Assembly: GCF_030813715.1 (NCBI RefSeq)
Contig: NZ_JAUSUZ010000001.1
Coordinates: 5,642,001 to 5,706,000 of the forward strand
DNA length: 64,000 bases
Direction of reading: 5' to 3'
DNA from: Catenuloplanes indicus
GTDB taxonomy: Bacteria; Actinomycetota; Actinomycetes; Mycobacteriales; Micromonosporaceae
Notes under the pieces: model-generated
The model's database searches: none
The model's input: the letters and a program-made list of their open reading frames with translations, nothing else
Told to the model about the DNA's origin: nothing
Translations under genes and position numbers: made by a program
Shown: positions 60,469-64,000 of the stretch, one piece after another
Layout: every line of letters begins with the position of its first letter
Numbering within the stretch: position 1 is the first letter of the stretch

Positions 60469-62214
60469 TCAGTCCCGGATGGAGCAGATCGGGGCGCCGG
60501 CGGTGACCGTGCCGCCGACCGTGGCCGTCAGCCCGGTGACCGTGCCGGCCCGGTGGGCGTTGAGCGGCTGCTCCATCTTCATCGCCTCGAGCACCACGAT
60601 CAGGTCGCCCTCCGCGACCGTGTCGCCCTCGGCGACCGCGAGCTTGACGATCGTGCCCTGCATCGGGGAGGTGAGCGCGTCGCCGCCGGCCGCGGTGGCG
60701 GTGCTCCGGGTGGCGCCGCGGCGAGGGGCGGACCGGCCGGCGTTCGTGGCGATGCCGCCGAGGCCGGCCGGGACGCTGACCTCCAGGCGCTTGCCGCCGA
60801 CCTCGACCACCAGCGTCTCGCGCGCGGCGGTGTCCGGGGCGGTGGGTGCGCCGGCGGTGAACGGTGCGACGCCGCCGGCCCACTCGGTCTCGATCCAGCG
60901 GGTGTGCACGGTGAACGGCTCGGTGGTGAACGCCGGGTCCCGGACGATCAGGCGGTGGAACGGCAGCGCGGTGGCCATGCCGTCGACGGTCATCTCGTCG
61001 AGCGCGCGGCGGGCCCGTTCCAGCGCCTCGGTGCGCGTCTCGCCGACGATGATCACCTTGGCGAGCAGCGAGTCGAACGCGCCGCCGATCACGCTGCCGC
61101 TCTCGATGCCCGCGTCGACGCGGACGCCGGGACCGGCCGGCAGCGTGAGCGACGTGACCGTGCCGGGCGCGGGCAGGAAACCGCGGCCGGGGTCCTCGCC
61201 GTTGATCCGGAACTCGATCGCGTGCCCGCGCGGCACCGGGTCGGCGTCGAACCGCAGCTTCTCTCCCGCCGCGATCCGGAACTGCTCCCGGACCAGGTCG
61301 ATGCCGGACGTCTCCTCGGTGACCGGGTGCTCGACCTGCAGCCGCGTGTTGACCTCCAGGAACGAGACGGTGCCGTCCCGGCCGACCAGGTATTCGACGG
61401 TGCCGGCGCCGTGGTAGCCGGCCTCCCGGCAGATGGCCTTGGCCGACTCGTGTATCTGCGTGCGCTGCGCGTCGGTGAGGAACGGCGCGGGCGCCTCCTC
61501 GACCAGCTTCTGATGGCGGCGCTGCAGCGAGCAGTCCCGGGTGCCGACCACGATCACGGCGCCGTGCGTGTCCGCCAGCACCTGCGCCTCGACGTGCCGC
61601 GGCTGGTCCAGGTACCGCTCGACGAAGCACTCGCCGCGGCCGAACGCGGCCACCGCCTCGCGGGTCGCGGACTCGAACAGGGCCGGGATCTCCTCGCGGG
61701 TGCGCGCCACCTTGAGCCCACGGCCACCACCGCCGAACGCGGCCTTGATCGCGACCGGGAGCCCGTGCTCGTCCGCGAACGCCAGCACCTCGTCCGGTCC
61801 GGCGACCGGCTCGGACGTGCCGGGCACCAGCGGCGCACCGGCGCGCTGCGCGATGTGCCGCGCGGTCACCTTGTCACCCAGATCGCGGATCGCCGCCGGC
61901 GCCGGGCCGATCCAGGTCAGGCCCGCGTCCAGCACGGCCTGCGCGAACTCCGCGTTCTCGGAGAGAAAGCCATAACCGGGGTGTACGGCGTCCGCGCCGG
62001 CCTGCGCGGCACGCTCCAGCAGCTTGCCGATGTGCAGGTACGTCTCGGCCGGCGTGTCCCCGCCCAGCGCGTAGGCCTCGTCCGCCAGCCGCGCGTGCGG
62101 CGCGTCCCGATCGGAGTCCGCGTAGACCGCCACGCTGGCCAGCCCCGCGTCCCGGCAGGCGCGGACGACCCGGACGGCGATCTCGCCGCGGTTGGCGATG
62201 AGCACTTTGCGCAC
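60469..62214 (-). CDS. Acyl-CoA carboxylase alpha chain (biotin carboxylase plus BCCP)
   Basis: 581 residues from GTG 62214 with AGGAG 7 bases upstream. Biotin carboxylase: [40 protein letters not shown] loop [49 protein letters not shown]. The C-terminal biotinyl domain has [10 protein letters not shown] and the biotinylated Lys in [10 protein letters not shown]. Same layout as mycobacterial AccA3-type subunits that serve acetyl-, propionyl- or other acyl-CoA carboxylases with separate carboxyltransferase subunits, none of which is in this window. A role supplying malonyl- or methylmalonyl-CoA is therefore general. Confidence 0.95.
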   Translation of the reverse strand: MRKVLIANRGEIAVRVVRACRDAGLASVAVYADSDRDAPHARLADEAYALGGDTPAETYLHIGKLLERAAQAGADAVHPGYGFLSENAEFAQAVLDAGLTWIGPAPAAIRDLGDKVTARHIAQRAGAPLVPGTSEPVAGPDEVLAFADEHGLPVAIKAAFGGGGRGLKVARTREEIPALFESATREAVAAFGRGECFVERYLDQPRHVEAQVLADTHGAVIVVGTRDCSLQRRHQKLVEEAPAPFLTDAQRTQIHESAKAICREAGYHGAGTVEYLVGRDGTVSFLEVNTRLQVEHPVTEETSGIDLVREQFRIAAGEKLRFDADPVPRGHAIEFRINGEDPGRGFLPAPGTVTSLTLPAGPGVRVDAGIESGSVIGGAFDSLLAKVIIVGETRTEALERARRALDEMTVDGMATALPFHRLIVRDPAFTTEPFTVHTRWIETEWAGGVAPFTAGAPTAPDTAARETLVVEVGGKRLEVSVPAGLGGIATNAGRSAPRRGATRSTATAAGGDALTSPMQGTIVKLAVAEGDTVAEGDLIVVLEAMKMEQPLNAHRAGTVTGLTATVGGTVTAGAPICSIRD

Positions 62215-62274
62215 GGCACGCTCCTGCAGATCCCGGCGATAAGTTACTGATCGGAAGTTTAGTGGCCGGTCAAC

Positions 62275-62290
62275 TAGTCAAACTTGTTTA
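62275..62290 (+). promoter_or_regulatory. PadR operator upstream of its own gene
   Basis: TAGTCAAACTTGTTTA matches the palindrome TAATCAAGCTTGATTA in front of the ABC exporter genes at 13 of 16 positions. It lies 15 bp before GTG 62305 and overlaps a probable -10 (TATTAC, 62289-62294), consistent with autorepression of a leaderless gene. Confidence 0.55.
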
Positions 62291-62304
62291 TTACGCTTCA
62301 TGGC

Positions 62305-62916
62305 GTGTCTACCACCCGCCTCATGATCCTCGGTCTCGTGCGCTGGACCCAGCCGGTGCACGGCTACGACGTACGCCGTGAACTGCTCAGCTGGAACGCC
62401 GACCGATGGGCGAACGTGCAGCCCGGCTCGATCTACCACGCGCTCCGCAAGCTCACCGAGGACGGGATGCTCCGCGAGGTCGCGACCGAGCAGGTCGGTG
62501 CGCGGCCGGCCCGCACCACGTACGAGCTGACGCCGAGGGGCGAGGAGGAGTTCCAGAACCTGCTGCGCGGCGCGTGGTGGAACCTGGAGAGCGCGGTCGA
62601 CCCGTTCTTCGCCGCGTTTTCGCTGCTCCCGGCGCTGCCGCGGGAGGAGGCGGCGGCCGCGCTGCGCAACCGCGCCCGGCTGCTGCGGGCGAACAACGAG
62701 AGTCTCCGGGCCGCGATGGAATCCGGCTGGATGAGCGCGACATCCGGCAAGCCGCCGCACGTGGCCTGGATGTGGCAGCTGCAGATGGCCCGCGCCGAGG
62801 GCGAGATCGCGTGGTGCGAGCGGGTCGCCGGGCTGGTCGAGAGCGGCGAGTCGTACCTGCCGGCGACCACGCCCTGGCCGGAGGGGTGGGCCGGGTTCGC
62901 CGCCGACGTTGAGTAA
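62305..62916 (+). CDS. PadR family transcriptional regulator
   Basis: 203 residues from GTG 62305; the TTG-initiated longer frame lacks a ribosome-binding site. N-terminal winged helix (TTRLMILGLVRWTQPVHGYDVRRELLSW, VQPGSIYHALRKLTEDGMLREV, RTTYELTPRGEEEFQNLL) and a long C-terminal helical dimerisation domain typical of the larger PadR class. It precedes a divergent-looking but same-strand ABC exporter operon by 98 bp; shared palindromes suggest it controls itself and the exporter. Confidence 0.93.
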   Translation: MSTTRLMILGLVRWTQPVHGYDVRRELLSWNADRWANVQPGSIYHALRKLTEDGMLREVATEQVGARPARTTYELTPRGEEEFQNLLRGAWWNLESAVDPFFAAFSLLPALPREEAAAALRNRARLLRANNESLRAAMESGWMSATSGKPPHVAWMWQLQMARAEGEIAWCERVAGLVESGESYLPATTPWPEGWAGFAADVE

Positions 62917-62955
62917 TAATCAAGCTTGATTACCCACGTTATATCGCGTTAGCCT
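62917..62955 (+). promoter_or_regulatory. ABC exporter promoter with perfect 16-bp PadR palindrome
   Basis: TAATCAAGCTTGATTA (62917-62932) is a perfect palindrome overlapping a TTGATT -35 (62926-62931). TAGCCT (62950-62955) is a fitting -10 at 18-bp spacing. Repression by the adjacent PadR would block RNA polymerase directly. Confidence 0.6.
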
Positions 62956-63014
62956 GTGCGCGCGGCCGTCGGGCGTGCACTCATGTCGATGAACCGGGGG
63001 AGTTGAGCGGGGAA

Positions 63015-63956
63015 ATGATTGAGACCAAGGGGTTGCGGAAGTCGTTCCGCACCCGCCGCGGGACGGTCGACGCCGTGCGCGGCGTCGACCTCTACGTGCA
63101 GGCCGGCGAGATCTACGGATTCCTGGGGCCGAACGGGGCCGGCAAGACCACCACGCTGCGCATGCTCGCCACGCTCATCGAGCCGGACGGTGGCGCCGCC
63201 ACGATCGCCGGTGCCGACCTGCGCCGCGCGCCGGGCGAGGTCCGCCGCCGGATCGGTTACGTGGCGCAGGGCGGCAGCACGCTCGACGGCAGCATCGCGC
63301 GCCAGGAGCTGGTGCTGCAGTCCCGGTTCTACGGCGTGACCAAGGCCGAGTCCCGGCGCCGCGCGGACGCCGCGGTGGCCGCGTTCCAGCTCACCGAGTT
63401 CGCCGACCGGCCGTGCGGGACGTATTCGGGCGGCCAGCGCCGCCGCGTCGACATCGCGCTCGGCGTCATCCACCAGCCCCAGGTGGTGTTCCTGGACGAG
63501 CCGACCACCGGGCTCGACCCGCAGAGCCGCGTGCACATGTGGGACGAGATCCGCCGGCTCCGCGAGCAGGGCATGACCGTCTTCGTCACCACGCACTACC
63601 TGGACGAGGCCGACGCGCTCTGCGACCGGATCTCCATCATGGACCACGGCACGCTGGTCGCCGAGGGCACGCCCGCCGAGCTCAAGCGCGAGATCGCCGG
63701 TGACGTGGTCACGGTCGGGGTCGACGGTTCCACCGCCGCGGCGGCAAAGCTGCTGGACGACGCGCCGTACGTGACGAGTCTCGAGCAGACCCCGGCCGGC
63801 CTGCGCCTCTATGTCGACGCGGGCGGCACCGCCATCCCGCAGATCATGCGCACGCTGGACGGCGCCGGCATCGCGCTCGGCACGATCGAGCTGCACCGGC
63901 CCAGCCTCGACGACGTGTTCCTGGAGAAGACCGGCCGATCGCTGCGGGAGAGCTGA
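63015..63956 (+). CDS. ABC transporter ATP-binding protein (daunorubicin-resistance type)
   Basis: 313 residues from ATG 63015; TTG 63003 is an in-frame alternative. Walker A GFLGPNGAGKTTTLRML, signature YSGGQRRRVDIALGV, Walker B VVFLDEPTTGLDPQSR, H-loop VTTHYLDEADALCDRI, and the DUF4162 C-terminus ending HRPSLDDVFLEKTGRSL, typical of DrrA-type exporters. Followed after 3 bp by its permease, under likely PadR control. Confidence 0.94.
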   Translation: MIETKGLRKSFRTRRGTVDAVRGVDLYVQAGEIYGFLGPNGAGKTTTLRMLATLIEPDGGAATIAGADLRRAPGEVRRRIGYVAQGGSTLDGSIARQELVLQSRFYGVTKAESRRRADAAVAAFQLTEFADRPCGTYSGGQRRRVDIALGVIHQPQVVFLDEPTTGLDPQSRVHMWDEIRRLREQGMTVFVTTHYLDEADALCDRISIMDHGTLVAEGTPAELKREIAGDVVTVGVDGSTAAAAKLLDDAPYVTSLEQTPAGLRLYVDAGGTAIPQIMRTLDGAGIALGTIELHRPSLDDVFLEKTGRSLRES

Positions 63957-63959
63957 CCC

Positions 63960-64000
63960 ATGACCTTCCTCCGGGACATCTGGCTCGTCTTCCAGAACCA
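63960..64000 (+). CDS. Start of an ABC-2 permease, cut by the window end
   Basis: ATG 63960 opens MTFLRDIWLVFQN, a typical cytoplasmic N-terminus of DrrB-type permeases, 3 bp after the ATPase stop. Only 13 codons are visible. Confidence 0.65.
   Translation, partial: MTFLRDIWLVFQN

Overview
The window is about 73 % G+C DNA with near-saturated G/C third codon positions, many GTG/TTG starts, several probably leaderless genes and gene families typical of Actinobacteria (BlaI-M56 pair, PadR-permease genes, DUF4349 lipoprotein, SCO6745-like protein, biotinylated acyl-CoA carboxylase alpha chain, LpdA-like quinone reductase). It looks like a chromosome segment of a filamentous actinomycete, most likely Micromonosporaceae (Actinoplanes/Catenuloplanes-like). 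The family assignment is inference; no rRNA or tRNA gene was seen.

Layout. 1-5.1 kb: an IS110-like protein (cut by the window edge), an acidic conserved protein, a PadR regulator, an MFS exporter and a permease-prefix membrane protein. 5.1-12.4 kb: a cydABDC operon for cytochrome bd oxidase and its ABC assembly exporter, preceded by a BlaI-M56 (BlaR1-like) sensor pair whose operator-like dyads recur at the cydA promoter. 12.5-19.4 kb: a broken Uma2 gene, a deoC-ALDH-ALDH-like operon, a glycosyltransferase overlapping upp, a Nudix hydrolase and a GPP34 protein, ending in an array of a dispersed repeat built on GGTAAGCAGAGC.

19.8-41.8 kb is the most distinctive region. It carries a complete predicted pseudaminic acid pathway (PseB, PseC, PseH, PseG, PseI and an SpsF-type cytidylyltransferase). 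It also carries two copies of a two-gene module (putative glycosyltransferase plus methyltransferase-like protein), a PtmA-like SDR and an aldo/keto reductase. An unusual acyl-activation set is split over both ends: LuxE-like and LuxC-like proteins, a stand-alone ACP, a FabG-like SDR and an AMP-forming ligase. In its middle sit a secreted protein with eight Fn3-like repeats and a sortase-anchored SGNH hydrolase. The simplest reading is a locus making and transferring a CMP-activated nonulosonic acid carrying an unusual acyl or aldehyde-derived group to a cell-surface protein or glycan.

41.9-55 kb: a secreted CAP protein, phosphohexomutase, a PknB-like kinase, methylmalonyl-CoA mutase-type catalytic subunit, an M20 amidohydrolase, a 22-bp tandem repeat, a DUF4349 lipoprotein, a three-gene MBL/coiled-coil/SCO6745 operon, a GGCT-like enzyme and an NAD(P)H-quinone reductase. 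56.2-57.6 kb: a short leader peptide with three consecutive Thr codons and a terminator/antiterminator pair precede a truncated threonyl-tRNA synthetase paralogue, which looks like ribosome-mediated attenuation. 57.7-64 kb: a MarR-ABC exporter operon, a 75-residue orphan protein, a biotin carboxylase/BCCP chain, and a PadR-ABC exporter operon in which the same 16-bp palindrome lies in front of both the regulator and the transporter. Strong hairpins separate almost every convergent gene pair.
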